Below, piece by piece: positions 11,434 to 23,501 of a stretch of 64,000 nt of DNA (position 1 is its first letter; every line of letters starts with the position of its first letter). Origin of the DNA: Breviolum minutum Mf 1.05b.01 (taxonomy: Eukaryota; Sar; Dinophyceae; Suessiales; Symbiodiniaceae). The notes beneath the pieces are model-generated. The model was not told where the DNA came from. It worked only from the letters and a program-made list of their open reading frames with translations, and ran no database searches. A program made the translations under genes and the position numbers. Location of the stretch: the NCBI GenBank assembly GCA_000507305.1, contig DF239242.1, forward strand, positions 206,431 to 270,430, written 5' to 3'.

Positions 11434-12100
11434 CTTTTAGAGCTCCCAATCCAAACATACACTTTCGAAAGTAATACACCCCTTCAGTAAAAGAACAATG
11501 AATCATCAAAGTTTCAAGATGTTCCTTCAACTCCCATCTCATAGAGCATGATCTAATGATCTGCTTGTTGTTTGTTTGGTGATGGCCCTTTAAATTACAA
11601 TCCAAGTGACATCCTCCAATGGCCCTCCAATCATCTCACCTGGGATTGAATGGTTGAGCTGCTGAGCCATAGCTGCTCACCCTCCCCCAGGTGCGCCTAC
11701 ACCCAGAAATCCGTATTGAGGAGAGTCAGGACCAATTGCATCTCCATCGGCATCCTGCAACCGTTAATCGCAAACGAGTTTTTGAGATGTTCATGATTTG
11801 ATGTTCAAATCAAAAAGGCTGCAGAATTAGACTAAAGTGAACAAAACATAACAAACCTATAAATTCAGAACTCACATCGCGCATACTTCATCATCTATAC
11901 GCCCCATTCACAAAATACACAAACACTTTCAACATTCTTCAGGCCATGCCTTCAAGTTTCCAAAGAGCACATACTTTCGTGCTGATACCCAAGATTGTCC
12001 CGAGTTGATCAGGAACAGACTAAGGCAAACACCCTTAGCGAAGTGGGTGTTTCAATGGAGTCTCAGGGAATGTAGGAATGGTAGGGAACAATGGGAAGAC

Positions 12101-12335
12101 TCAGAGCAATGTGAAGTGAGGGAGAAAGATGTTTTTTCTTGTCAAGGATTCGAGGATCATTCTTTCAATTAACAATGGCACCCTTCCTTGCATGTATACT
12201 ATGTCGGGTTGCTGCCAGAAAACCAGTCCGCCAACGGAAAAACAATCAATATAAAATAGACCTATATACTGACTTTTCTCACTTCCATGACAAATTGTTT
12301 CAACTTTAACTTTGTCCAAAGCTTCATTCAACACC
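12101..12335 (-). CDS. Terminal exon, unknown protein
   Basis: After a GTGTTTTTCAG acceptor, 78 codons stay open: VLNEALDKVKVETICHGSEK, then a mixed segment (IGLFYIDCFSVGGLVFW), ending IFLPHFTLL-stop at 12101. Purine-first codon bias is strong and the length is unusual for chance in AT-rich DNA. No family recognised. Confidence 0.6.
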
Positions 12336-12344
12336 CTGAAAAAC

Positions 12345-12506
12345 ACCGCCATGTTTCACGGTTTCCAACTCTGACGAATTTGAGTCCCAGCAACAATGAC
12401 GTTCATGCCAGATAGGAGCCAAATCAAGCCGCGGGTGCCGAGAAAGAATCCACCCAGCAAGGGACAAATCATCCTCGATTTTTGTTGGGATCAGGGAGGT
12501 GATCAT
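12345..12506 (-). CDS. Exon, unknown protein
   Basis: Open frame from an ATG at 12506: MITSLIPTKIEDDLSLAGWI, then HPRLDLAPIWHERHCCWDS. It lies directly upstream of the terminal exon 12101-12335 but in a different frame, so an intron must end at the TTTTTCAG at 12336 and the donor of this exon lies earlier (perhaps GAAACC|GTGAAA). Confidence 0.5.
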
Positions 12507-13656
12507 TTCTTAGCACCATGGGTGCGCTGCAGAAATGAAGTTGCTGGGTTATGATGGATATGGGTCTGTTGTTGTTTGGTTGGCTTTCAAGAAAAATCCG
12601 GTTGGCTTTCAAGAAAAATCCGGTGCTAGAGAAAAAGCTTTTAAAAAGCAAACTTCATGTAACAATAGAACAAAATCTGCAGATTAAAAAACACATGCTG
12701 AAAAGCTGCCCTTAGGTTCACCAGTTGATTGTTACTGCAGGTTGGGAGATTGCTTTCAGGGATTAGGGGCTGCAAGCTGAAAACGTCATGGTTTGTTGAT
12801 TATTACTCGGGATGCTACAATACAGAACATGCATCAATTCACACACACACACACACTAGTTATATATTTACCTATTTTGAGTCTTTAGGAATTATATACC
12901 ATAATTTAATCTAAACGCTTCGAGCATGAATGAAACCAAAGTCTAAGTGCAATTCGCGGAGAAACACTCATGGTAAAATAAAATACCACCATTGAAATGT
13001 TTTCCTTTTTTCGCCCAAAGTGCACCACCCAAAGTTCCATTGAGGAAACTTTAATGTATTGCATTAGGATGCATTAGGTATATGGATGAGTTTCATCAAC
13101 ATGTCCACCAATTTCCAGAGGAATCTCCTCCAAATCATTTTCTCAACTTCCGGACTTCAAGCCTTTCCAACCAAGATACGAGTGGATGATAGGGCTGAAG
13201 ACCAGTCCTTGGGTGGTGTATCGCCGCAGTTGTGTCTTTTGTCTGGGCGTCTCAATATAAGGGACCCAACCAAAATCCATGGGGTTTCCCAACAACATTA
13301 ACCATTTTCAGTTTCAACCTTGAAAACACCCACACCACCGTACTGTATACGTACACAGTATTATATGAATTATATAGAGATTTTTTATGATTGAATACTA
13401 TGTTATGTATCTGGCCCTGAGAACTTGGAATCCCATATCCACCAACCCTTCCATTATACCACTAAAAAGAATCAACAACAAAAAAACAGGAAAACTCCTG
13501 TTATTTGCTATGAAAACCAACATGTGCAATTTGATGCAATCTTTGCAATTCTTCCACGTACTTTTGGGCGTCCTATGTTTCCTACTCCAAATGTTCCCAA
13601 ACATCAGTTCTTGGGTTTCCTGATATTTTGGTGGTGACCATGCTCCATATCCACAT

Positions 13657-13842
13657 CCCATAGGATCCATGTATGGTATACTGTATTTACCTACATTTGG
13701 TTGATTTTTGTGGTGAATTGGAGGTAAATAAATATAAATATATATATATATACAAATAATTAAAAAAATATTTATAAATAATGTCTATATATAAATATAT
13801 ATTATAAATATATATATATATTATACATGGACCCTATGGGTA
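13657..13842. mobile_element. Inverted-repeat element, family D
   Basis: Left end CCCATAGGATCCATGTATGG and right end TATACATGGACCCTATGGG are inverted copies. The interior holds TATTTACCTACATTTGGTTG, shared with 26486-26590, then long TA microsatellites. Non-coding MITE-like element. Confidence 0.6.
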
Positions 13843-13964
13843 TTGGTCCCAACAAAAAACAGTTGGAATGTCATGTTTCAAAAACGCTGCCAAAGTGCTC
13901 ATGGAGGTCACGGTACCAAAAGATGACAAGATTCGTAGGCCTCGCACATCCAACCACCAAACTG

Positions 13965-14075
13965 GAGGAACGGTTGGTGGAAGAAATCCAGCGATCACCA
14001 GTTGAGGTTGGTAGTTGAAATCCCAGCCATCCCAGGTGGTTGTTTGGAATTTCTTCAATCAACAGTAGTTGGTGG
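13965..14075. mobile_element. Inverted-repeat element, family C, degenerate copy
   Basis: Left arm GGTTGGTGGAAGAAATCCAG and right arm CCAGGTGGTTGTTTGGAATTTCTTC..CAACAGTA correspond to the arms of the better copies at 32657-32761 and 60452-60540. Confidence 0.55.
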
Positions 14076-14165
14076 TTTCAACCCATTTGAAACATATTTT
14101 TTAGTCAAAATAGGAATTTCCCAAATAGGGGTGAAAATAAAAGATAATTGAAATCACCACCTAGT
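14057..14165. repeat. Dispersed repeat, copy 2
   Basis: Contains AGTTGGTGGTTTCAACCC, TTAGTCAAAATAGGA and AAATAGGGGTGAA, shared with 828-960. It abuts the family C element. Confidence 0.6.
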
Positions 14166-14633
14166 AGTGATGACAGTGAACAATCACACGTCAGATTTTT
14201 GAAGCACCCTCAGTTGCAAAATCAAGAATCTGGGTGATTGAAATGAACCATAGTTCATCTGCACTTGAGATTGACCAGTTCGTGTTGGAATGAGTTGCAA
14301 AAACAAAGGCCATTTAGGGCTTCATGTGCAAATGAGGCAAATACATGGAGTTCAGGTGCAGAATGCTTACCAAGCTCAATAAATGGTAATGGTGCTCATA
14401 TGTTGTCATCGTTTACCAGCCACCAATCGAAGTCATCCCCTGCTCATTTACTCATAGCTGCACACATCACCCCAGTGGCAAAACAAATGTCTCATCCCTG
14501 AAGATTTACAACAAAAACTAAGAATAAAACACATCATTCGAAGCACTGCAGCAGTAGTGGTATAATCATATTGAAACAACATCATCACCAATCATTTCAA
14601 TAGGATGCCATCAATAAAACGTATAAATAGACA

Positions 14634-14783
14634 TCACGTTCCATCCACCATAACCACGAAGTCATGGGAACTTCCCCCCGTCCTTTGATGTGCGAGTGTG
14701 GAAATGGCAAGTTGGAAATCTTCGACACCGTCTCCGATTCCTCCCAAACGACAAACGACGGAAGAGATGGGCAAGTTGGGAAT
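14634..14783 (-). CDS. V-PPase-like terminal exon
   Basis: After a CTCCAG acceptor, 49 codons run to a stop at 14634. VVCRLGGIGDGVEDFQLAIS aligns with the third conserved PPase block (AAVVGDT.GDP.KDTSGPS..N.L). Spacing of Gly and Asp is kept, but KDTSGPS is lost. In active enzymes these residues line the PPi site. The stop 31 codons after the block is somewhat early, since the family usually has one or two more membrane helices. Confidence 0.55.
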   Translation of the reverse strand: MPNLPISSVVCRLGGIGDGVEDFQLAISTLAHQRTGGSSHDFVVMVDGT

Positions 14784-15526
14784 CTGGAGGATTTGCAACA
14801 AGCCAGCTTCACTTGAATGATGTGACTTTCCAAGGGGTTTGACGTTTTTTGTTTGGGGGGGAGGTTAGATGGAAAGTACATGTTTCTATCGGTTTATTTA
14901 AAACTGGAAGTGGATGTTGAATGAAACTCTGACGGCTGTGACAATAGTCGAAGGGGAACCCTTGCCGGAAACTGGGGGCTCAGTATATTGATATCCGTTT
15001 TGGTATTGCTTTTTTAGGATATCCATGGCCACGCTAGTTCCATGAAACTGCTGTGGCTGCTCTAAAGAAGCATGCAAGACATGCAATCGATCTGGCCAAA
15101 TGATCATATTTCACCAACCTAGACTTCCCTGAAAGAAGGGGATTCCCCTTCCTCAGCTACCTTTTAAGGTGAGGTCGCGTGAGGTCGCTATAATTTGACC
15201 AGAATGTATACAAATCTCATCAAATCTCATTAAGTTGTCAAAATCTGATTGATGCTGAAGTCATATGCGATGGACAGTGAACCTGGTACAGTATAATAAT
15301 ATGTCAGAATGTACGTCCTAGGGAAAATCTCAAACAATTACAATGTCATTACATAAAAATAGCTAAGTGATACTAAGTGACCATATGATATCAGATATTC
15401 GGATGATCTACTTCCAGCAATAAACAAGCACTAATCAACGCTTTGACAATTACAATTCCACCCTATCTTCCTCTGGCACAGCAAAAACAATAATGAGAGC
15501 TCCCCACCCATTAAAAAAAATTGGCC

Positions 15527-15638
15527 TTGCAAAATCGCATGAAGGACTTGGAAGTTTCGAGACCTTTCAAGGTAAAATTGAGACACATAGCACCACATCG
15601 GGCGAAACAACTCCCCCAACTCAGCAACTAACGACACC
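15527..15638 (-). CDS. Possible exon within the V-PPase-like gene
   Basis: Between GCCAAGCAG and a CAAG|GCCAAT GC donor the frame reads VSLVAELGELFRPMWCYVSQ, then RSRNFQVLHAILQG. I cannot align it to the family. It may be an insertion or a separate gene. Confidence 0.35.
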
Positions 15639-16004
15639 TGCTTGGCAAACGCTAGCAGTAAAAACACGCTGTGTTCTGTTCACTGCCCACTTTCAATTCA
15701 TGTGTGAATGTGTGTCATTGGAGTGCATGCGCGTGTCCCAAATAATGATCAGTCTTTGATGGCTCGCGAATCGTGCCATGTTTCCAATCCTGATCATTAC
15801 ATAAAATTGCAATTGATGATTTCCGGATTGGGTTCGCATACAAAAATATCTAGGTGCATTAACGTTATAATTTATGTACACATGATCCTTTTCCAGTTCT
15901 CGGTGCCCTCTACATATTATTATCAAATTTCAGGACTACAGGGTACCCCATGAATGCTTACAGCCCCAACGCACTTGTATAATCTATGCACTGGCAAAAT
16001 CTGA

Positions 16005-16056
16005 ATGGTCATGAACCCAAACCAACAACAACACCAACAACACCAACACCAACACC

Positions 16057-16127
<71 letters not shown>

Positions 16128-16340
16128 GAACAACCACAACAACAACAACAACAAAAATGTGCAAAATCTTGCAAACACCCTTCCTCCCAACCATATCCAA
16201 GGTCCCAACAACTCACAGTAGTGTTTCCAGTAAAGAGGAACCTGATTGGGCATTGCGGGCGTGTGGCGGTAAGTGCTGTGTTTGTTGCACGGACAACAGA
16301 AAAAAAGTGGACCATTAGGAGTTTTTCCCGCAACCAGTAA
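16005..16340 (+). CDS. Poly-glutamine ORF on a (CAA)n tract
   Basis: ATG at 16005 (or 16011) opens a frame with MNPNQQQHQQHQHQHQ, a run of more than 20 Gln coded almost only by CAA, then EQPQQQQQQKCAKS and about 60 ordinary residues to a stop at 16340. His, Pro and Glu interruptions are point changes that keep the frame. It could equally be a non-coding CAA microsatellite. No splice sites were resolved. Confidence 0.35.
16041..16155. repeat. (CAA)n trinucleotide microsatellite
   Basis: Near-perfect CAA/ACA repeats on the plus strand. Similar tracts occur at 42361-43094 (GTT strand) and 49018-49345. Confidence 0.9.
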
Positions 16341-16601
16341 AGGTTGTTAAAATTGCCTCAAATGCATGGCCCCACGGGTGAAAATAAAACAGTCATCTAG
16401 ATTTCCTTGACGACGGCATGGATCTGCACGGGTTTCCTTGACGACCAGAATCAACTCAAAATCAAAAAACATTGTTGTTTTTAACGTGCAACCGTGCAAC
16501 CAAGAATCATTCCATCATATTCGGTCCATTTAAAACATTTGAATGATCCCCCTCCCAAATTATCTCACCACATGAAACTTGGTTTGTCGTTTGCTGTCGC
16601 A

Positions 16602-16753
16602 TCATGTCCCATTCACTGGGCCACAGCCAAGCAACGGCATGATGACGCCCAACACTAAACCAGCTTGACTCCATTCAGACAATGGAGAACCCGAAACTGC
16701 CTGGCTCGGGACGACACCTTTATGTTGGCCTCCATGCACGGATGCATCAATCT
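16602..16753 (-). CDS. V-PPase-like exon (DAS / membrane helix block)
   Basis: After a CCGAACAG acceptor the frame reads EIDASVHGGQ, then SEWSQAGLVLGVIMPLLGCG. The order D-A-S followed by a P/G-A-L-V helix fits the [20 protein letters not shown] region of plant V-PPases, with an extra loop of about 20 residues here. A donor CCA|GTGAAT at 16616-16617 may end the exon before the in-frame stop. Alignment is moderate. Confidence 0.42.
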
Positions 16754-16899
16754 CTGTTCGGAAGGAACGGCTTCGAATTTCCCGCAACAACAAAGAAATC
16801 GGACAACATGATTTAATTCAATTCGATATTTACCTTATAGTCCTAACACGCACAGGCATCAATGTGGAAAATGTTTCAAGGGGTGGACACGTGAAGGTT

Positions 16900-17500
16900 C
16901 AGCACGCGAATTCGTCCAAAGAGGCCTGATTTTATTTCAAAACAAATCATTTTGGAAAACCCCTCACTATGAGCCCTCTGCATTTTCATGACCCTGAAAA
17001 CAAAGCGGAACCATGCATCATGGTCAAGAAAATCACAATAAAGTCACTCCGCAAGAGTCGTCAATAAAGCCACGCCCCTTTTCATCCAAGACCAATTTTT
17101 ATAATTTATTGTTCCCCCGAGCCAAGTTCCATCACTACCCGCGCCCGGCGCCTGGTAATCCAAGTTTCGTGCCGTGTAGGTTTGTGCCAGCAACCTGTTG
17201 GACCGAAGCTGTGCGGCGCGGACAAAACATTGCTATGGATTTGCCGGAAAATCATTGAACGTCGCATTTTTGATCGCTTTGGTGTTTTGCAACGCGAATG
17301 ACAAGCTGCCCTGATTAGCTATGTGTCTTGTTCGCCCTTAAACGGCACATGTGGCCGTGGACGCCATGGGGCTGTAGTCGTGCGCCAGCCATGTTCACAT
17401 TGAAACAATGGGCAACCCGCACATGTCCTTGCCCAATGATTGCTGCGCGGGAAGGGGTTTACTTGAGTTGCACCGATGCCGTGCTCTCTTAGCTCTACAG
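16900..17500. other. GC-richer island with overlapping open frames
   Basis: Local base composition is clearly richer in G+C than the flanks, and both strands are open: plus frame 17013-17258 (ending TEAVRRGQNIAMDLPENH) and minus frames such as AAIIGQGHVRVAHCFNVNMA near 17330-17460. Likely exonic, but I cannot choose the strand. Confidence 0.35.
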
Positions 17501-18140
17501 TCTGTTACACATAGACGACATCATCATGAATGTAATTTGGAAAAAAGACTTTGCCTGTAGGCCTATATAGAATGCTTGAAAAGGAAGCCAACCACAACCA
17601 CCGCAACAACACAAGCAGCGACAGCAACAGCATTGGCAACAGCAACAGCAGTAGCACAGTTACATACAGTGCCGTATGACAGGTCCCACGGTTTCATTGT
17701 TGGCTACTCAGTATTGAATAATTAAGCCTAATGGGATTCTATGGGCGAGTTTTTGAGGGTCCATCCCGCAAACGGCAGAGACAGCAAAACGACATTGCAA
17801 CGACGACACCCTGCCAGGAAATGATTTTTGACACCAACACCAATTTCACTCCCATGTCGCATCCGTCATTTCTTGCGTCTATGGTCATCCAACTCGAGAA
17901 AAAAACAAGTCATCTTACAACTTTGATTCCAATGCCAAAAGTATTATGCGGTACCCCCCCTTCCGGGTAAGCCAAGTTTACAAAATACTGAAGCTGTGTC
18001 CCGCGAGGTATTTCGGGTAGGATCATGAAAGACTGCGCCACGAAAAGTGGCTACTGCTACTGGTCTATACTGTACACCCTTAAGAGAATGTATTTAGAAG
18101 TGCTACCCACATTGAACTCATTGAGCAGTCCTACAAATGA

Positions 18141-18332
18141 ATGCTGGATAAAGAAAGTAGTTACATTTCTAACAAACTCACTTTGAGTGAAGCCTTGGTT
18201 TCCCTCGCCAAATTCACCTCCCCCCCCACCAACAAAAAACCAAAGGTTTCCTTTTGGACATTCCAAGGGGCAAAAACAACGGCGATGATTTTATTTGCAG
18301 GATTCAAGATTCATGGTGAATCAAAAACTTGA
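18141..18332 (+). CDS. Possible plus-strand exon
   Basis: The open frame LSEALVSLAKFTSPPTNKKPK ends at a possible CAAAG|GTTTCC donor, or runs to a stop at 18332. Purine-first codons are common. No family recognised. Confidence 0.3.
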   Translation: MLDKESSYISNKLTLSEALVSLAKFTSPPTNKKPKVSFWTFQGAKTTAMILFAGFKIHGESKT

Positions 18333-18466
18333 GGTTTCTACAAATCGCCCATTGGAAAACGTGGCGATTTGGGCGCAAATCGCATATGGAAATCCATGGG
18401 CCTTGTAATGCCTCTCCAAATCTCCAAGTGAATCTACTCCAATATTAAAAACTACTAAACACTCAC

Positions 18467-18648
18467 AGCACACCCCGCATGTGGTTGACATCGCAACTTC
18501 ATGAATCGGGCTTTAGCTGTCACCAAAATCTTAGTCTGTACAACACAATAATACATTTGTAGGTGCAAACTTTCCAAGATTGAGAAGTGTTTTCGCCACG
18601 ATTCTTGGTCTCTTCCCCACAAAATATCAATGTGATGATATACAGAGT
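18467..18648 (-). CDS. Internal exon, unknown
   Basis: A 182-nt exon from a TTTCTAG acceptor to a TGCT|GTGAGT donor. It reads SVYHHIDILWGRDQESWRKH, then LHLQMYYCVVQTKILVTAKA. Good signals and composition. It lies within the span of the V-PPase-like gene but does not align to it, so it is an insertion or another gene. Confidence 0.5.
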
Positions 18649-19540
18649 CTAGAAATCCAAGGAAAGTATTGGGAAAGCTGCTATTCAAGCAGTGACAGCA
18701 AAGTCAAAGAACATGGACATGGGATAACATGGGTAGGTTGTTTGGGGGCAGATTGTGGTAGATGCTTTATGTTTTCGCTTCCCATTGCTTTTCATATTCA
18801 GCTTTCCCACTGCAGGAAATTACATTACCCAATACAAGCCCCCCTACTTACAAAAGCCCTTCTGTATTCCATAGTCTTCTACATCATTCATGTGGCTTTA
18901 CCCTGTTGATCGCCGACATGCTGCATCTGCTTCGATTTGTGAGACTTGAATTCAAAATAGACCATCTATTGACCTGCAGGAGTTTCAGCCACAAACAGTA
19001 ATCCTATAGTTAGATGCTATGACCACTGAAAAAGAAATAGATTTCATCCTCACTAGTAAAGAACATTGAAAAATGAAGATCAATGACGATCTGTTTCTTG
19101 GCTTCAATAATCCTCAGAAACATTTTATCTGAAGGGAATGGAATGATTTTTTTCAGATCCAAGGATGTGTTACAAATCTCGGCGTCGTGAATGTATATGT
19201 GTTTTTGTGGGGGTGGTGACCGGGGGGTGGGGGATCCTTCATGATTTTCTGGTCAGTTTACTTCGTTCTTTGGAGTTTTGTTTTGTTGGTCAACCTTCAT
19301 GCGGCTTGCATTCCGTTTTTGGAAGCCTGGTTATCAGTTGTGTGTGTTTCTTCATACACTGGAGGGATGGACAAATGCATCTTGGATGACCCAAATACAA
19401 ATCAAACCTAGGCACATCATTCAGTCATGATCATACTTGTGAAGAATATTTTGTCATCGTCCAAATTCCTCAACAACAAATTGTGATGTCGGGGGATCCC
19501 CCATGGTATGTAGCTGCTTTGTTGGGTGTTTGACTCTCAC

Positions 19541-19634
19541 CTCATCGTGACGTATTTCTCTTTCGGGAATTTCTGCATGACTTATCCGGACCCTCCCCTC
19601 CAGTTTGGGAGAAACAAAAACATCGATTGAGAAT
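19541..19634 (-). CDS. V-PPase-like exon (VDVL.PK region, tentative)
   Basis: Exon from CAATAG to GATGAG|GTGAGA with the frame FSIDVFVSPKLEGRVRISHA and then EIPEREIRHDE. SIDVFVSPK resembles the TVDVLTPK segment after the AGNTTAA helix in V-PPases and sits at the right place in the order. Exon quality is good; homology is tentative. Confidence 0.45.
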
Positions 19635-20133
19635 CTATTGAGTGGCAACAAGTTTCCATCAATTCACATGAGATCACATGAGAATAGAGGGCTACAAAAA
19701 AAGTTTGGCTATTAAAAAGAAATGATGTTTCGAAAAATTAAGAGAAAAAGATTATATACCTATCTTTACCGACATGTATTTCTAGTGTACTTGCATTGGT
19801 TCACTGAGCGGGGTGCTGTTAGTAAACAGACCAGAAAACCTAAAGCAAAACAGCCATCTCCTACGAGTAAAGCAAACCAGCTGTCAGCCATGAAAACCAA
19901 TTCTCCAAATTTAGAAGTGAATCTAGTTGGAGAGAGAAAGAGATAGATCCATGTATGCAGGAATACTGTCGGATACTGTCACATTCATTTTGAAAAAAAA
20001 CAAATATGTAGGTGTAAACGAAATACCGTACATTAAACATCTATATAAAGTGATTATGCATGTATATAAGCACCCTGCTTGTTCTTCCCATGGAGGCTAT
20101 CATGTCACTCGAGAAACTCTCACTGATCAACAC

Positions 20134-20260
20134 TCAGCTTGAAGATCCAAGGAGCGCTAGAGCGACACCAAAAACAGCACTGAAGGCATTGATGGCAGAG
20201 ATGGTGTTACCCGCCTGCATCGCCTTAAAGTCAATGGGCAAGGATGATGGGTTCATTTGG
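20134..20260 (-). CDS. V-PPase-like exon (AGNTTAA block)
   Basis: Minus frame MQAGNTISAINAFSAVFGVA and then LALLGSSS aligns with the family's [28 protein letters not shown] helix, keeping A-G-N-T, A-I and the L-A-L-x-G end. The plus strand here is also fully open (ATG at about 20090 to a stop at 20290) with similar codon bias. I prefer minus because of the family match. Exon ends are not fixed. Confidence 0.48.
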
Positions 20261-20505
20261 CATGGGCCGGGGGTGGGGAAGTTCGAGTAAAGAGAAAAAA
20301 GCGTGGATTTCTCCACATGTCTTTTTTATGGAGTGTTCACTAGTTCCATTTTGCCGACGATTTTAACATGTACGAGTCTGATGTGATCTTGTGAGTCAAG
20401 ATCGTTATGCTCTTCCCTATTCAGGGGCAGGAGATACACAAACATTTCATAGCAGCATCACGAATTTCTTGCGGTTCTTAAACAAACATCGCAAGCCTTA
20501 GGAAA

Positions 20506-20748
20506 ATGTTTGAGCCAGATCGCAAGAGGTCGGCCTCACAGTCGCCAGAAATCCCTACAATTTACCATGCAGTGGAAAGTTTAAGGATGATCCAAACATC
20601 CACAAACATCCACAAAAGGTTCCGTGACTCATGTGGCACTTTTACAAAAACAATAGAACATTTGGTGTATCAAATGCATGACATGCTTACATCACCTGTC
20701 ATGGGAAAATGTCCTAATATTGAACAACATCCCTTTGAAAATGATTGA
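20506..20748 (+). CDS. Possible 5' exon on the plus strand
   Basis: The ATG-initiated frame MFEPDRKRSASQSPEIPTIY, then HAVESLRMIQTSTNIHKR, is rich in purine-first codons and has a Ser/Arg/Pro N-terminus. It precedes the plus exon at 20794. Function unknown. Confidence 0.4.
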   Translation: MFEPDRKRSASQSPEIPTIYHAVESLRMIQTSTNIHKRFRDSCGTFTKTIEHLVYQMHDMLTSPVMGKCPNIEQHPFEND

Positions 20749-20793
20749 AAATGTAGGTGCACATAGGTCTAATGTATTCATGTTTCTTTTTCA

Positions 20794-20972
20794 GGGTGTC
20801 CAACCAAACTCGGAATGTCTCGACCCTACCCGCCGAGAGACAATATCTCCAAGCCTAGGCATGTTTTTCTGTCGCGAAGTCATCCGTTTGTTTCCTACTG
20901 AACATGAAAGTCACATCTCGTGCCCGTTGCTAAATGAGGAAAACTCCAGCCTAACATATATTGTGTACGTGG
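20794..20972 (+). CDS. Plus-strand exon, unknown
   Basis: After TTTTTCAG the frame reads GVQPNSECLDPTRRETISPS, LGMFFCREVIRLFPTEHESH and on. The minus strand is interrupted here, supporting plus. The 3' boundary is uncertain. Confidence 0.5.
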
Positions 20973-21424
20973 AAGTATTGCATTTATTTTACGAACATAG
21001 CAAATCAATAATATTAAACATCTTCAAGAAGAAACGATGCGGAAGACACAATGAATGAAGCTTGGCAAACACAAACATCTATAACGCATCAATCTAACAT
21101 CATGGTGAACCAAAAAATGCACTGAACATACTTCATGAAAGACCGGGTAAACTATACAGCCTTCTTCAGGGAAAGTATATGTAGATTACTGTATGATAAA
21201 CATGTGCATACCATCAATGATGACACGAAAGGTGGGCAAAAGCATGTCTGCTTCCCCTTACATCCTGCCCAACCACAGTAGCTGTTAGTGATGGCCATGA
21301 AAGGATATCCGAAACCGTATGATATAGTGTCGTCTTTGTACGTAAATGAATCAAATCATATTTAATAGGGTCATGACTGGGAGAGCTGCTGACAGGTTTT
21401 CTTTGTTTACATGGCAACTGATAA

Positions 21425-21540
21425 TCCTGCATTAACCACTATGATGGGAGTTCCCAAAGTCAATTGGCTGAGGCTAAAGGCCGCTGAGGTGGCCAACATT
21501 GCTGGAGCTTCTTCATAGCTTGCCAGAAAAACCCAACAAT
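21425..21540 (-). CDS. V-PPase-like hydrophobic exon (tentative)
   Basis: The frame has SYEEAPAMLATSAAFSLSQL, then TLGTPIIVVNAGLS. It falls between the EYFTS and AGNT blocks, where the family has [22 protein letters not shown]. The hydrophobic pattern agrees; identity is low. A GA donor (AATGCAG|GATTAT) would fit. Boundaries approximate. Confidence 0.42.
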
Positions 21541-23501
21541 TTATTGGTTGAAGGACTGAAGGCTCCCTGAAACTACCAACAAACGCCACTTGAAAATGGA
21601 TGGTGAATAATACCATCTTTTCAGGGAAGGATAGCCATAAGCCACGGGAAAATTGACACGTTTAAAACCCCTGCCGAGGCACATAGCCAGTGTATTGGCA
21701 CCTCGGGGAGAAAAACAAAAAACAAGCAAGGTAAAACCTCATGCCTCACATCTGGGGACCTTTTTTTTCAGGATGATTCGGTTGAAAGACTTGTATGCAT
21801 GGAAAAAAAAACATCAGGAAAGCAACATGTGAATCACATTTTTTTTGATGTTTATTCTATATTGTAAATCATATTTTGCAGGTACATCGTGGAAAGTTGA
21901 GGTTTGGAACATGATTGTCCTTTTCAATTAGGGGATTTTTAGGTTCCATGTTAATTTTCCAGGGGTGTACAGACTTCTCAACATCAGAAACTGCCGATAT
22001 CTACTGTACATTGTATCTCTCTGTCTCCCTTGATATCGTTTGGCCTTGCATTTTGACTCCGGCTGCACTCATCTCATCGCTCGGCCCCTTCACCATCCTT
22101 CACCCTTCAAAACGACTTGGTGCCGCTTGAGGGACGATTACGACTCAGTGAGTCATAGGTGGTCAAGTGCACTTGCTTGTGCCTGAACTGAAGCAAGTGG
22201 ATCTCAAATATGCAATTCAAGAAATCACCGCCTTCCACCGCAGAAAAATGAAAAACAACTGTGCTGAAGTTGTGCCGTTTTGATGTTGTTGTTTTGGCAT
22301 TGAATTTTCCATTGTTTGTGATTGGTTTCGAACAGTCCATCAACAATATACAATTATAAAACTAAAGTCCACATTAGTTAAATATATTTCTGTAAGTTTT
22401 CGAATCACTTCATTCAGGCACCAACGCCTCAAACAACTGCAATTGGAAGTACCATAAAACACCAATCACAACACGTTTGAATCTCAACGTGTTAACTGCT
22501 GGCAACCGCACGCATTGGTGGATATGGCTCCGAAAGATGCAATGCTGCCTTGAAAGCCAGTACCTAGCAACAAACAAAACACCAAACGGTGTTTTCAAGG
22601 AGACATCACTGTTGGACAAGTGAAGCTTGCACTTGCAACAAACATCCGGATCTTAAGCAACATTGTATACCATCATCAGCTGTGGCCACTGTTCTGGGCC
22701 TTTTTCCAAAACAAATTGTCAGATCAACAAAACTTCATAAGAAATATCTGTCACAATTAAAATGATGAATTTGCAATTTGCTGCCGACTTCTTTGAAATC
22801 CCAAAAAAGGATGTTCTCAGTTTGTGTCAAGCGAAATTCAATCCTCACCTTTGCACCTTTGCAAAACCCCATGACAGCTGGCAGTTCCCAATGGGTCACC
22901 ACTTACCGAGGAGGAAGCCAGTAAGGCCAAACCATAATGGCCTTCTAAACCCCAGGTAACCATCACCGCAAGCACCTCGCAACACAAATGGCGGTGCAAA
23001 ATGGGGTGGTTCAAAAAAACCCGAAAAATTTCAGCAATTTGGAAGTGAGAAAGAAAAACAAAAACATCAAGATTGCATCAACTCAATTTGGAGTGAGTTG
23101 TAGTTGTTTTAGTTTTTGTTGAGGAAGAAAGATGGAAAAAACACCACGATCTTTTCCAGTGATTTACAGTACTCAACTTCACAACTCGCAGTGGAATGAA
23201 ATCTCGTTGTCTCAGGGACCAACCAACAAAATGGCAGGCGTGGCCGTGGAAAGAAATCCTTGACCAAGGCCTTGCAGCACCACCTCGCGAGGTTCAATTT
23301 CACAATGGTCTGTTGAAAGAAGGGAATCATTTTTTCATTTCAAAAATGAAACGAAATGATGATTTGAAGACAAAGCATGTGATGAATAAACATAAATTAT
23401 AGAAATGACATGATTAGTTTGGAAATTGTTTTTTTTGTGATGTTTTAGGCAAATTAATAAAACAAACATTGCTAGATACTATAAATTGACGTACATTTCC
23501 T

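Noticed and set aside
20090..20290. Plus ORF MEAIMSLEKLSLINTQLEDP to 20290
   Set aside because: Fully open with good bias, so not excluded, but the minus frame carries the AGNT..AI block in the right place for the V-PPase-like gene.
23196..23402. Plus ORF MKSRCLRDQPTKWQAWPWKE and antisense frames
   Set aside because: Both strands open with equal bias and no clear splice pair. Left unannotated.
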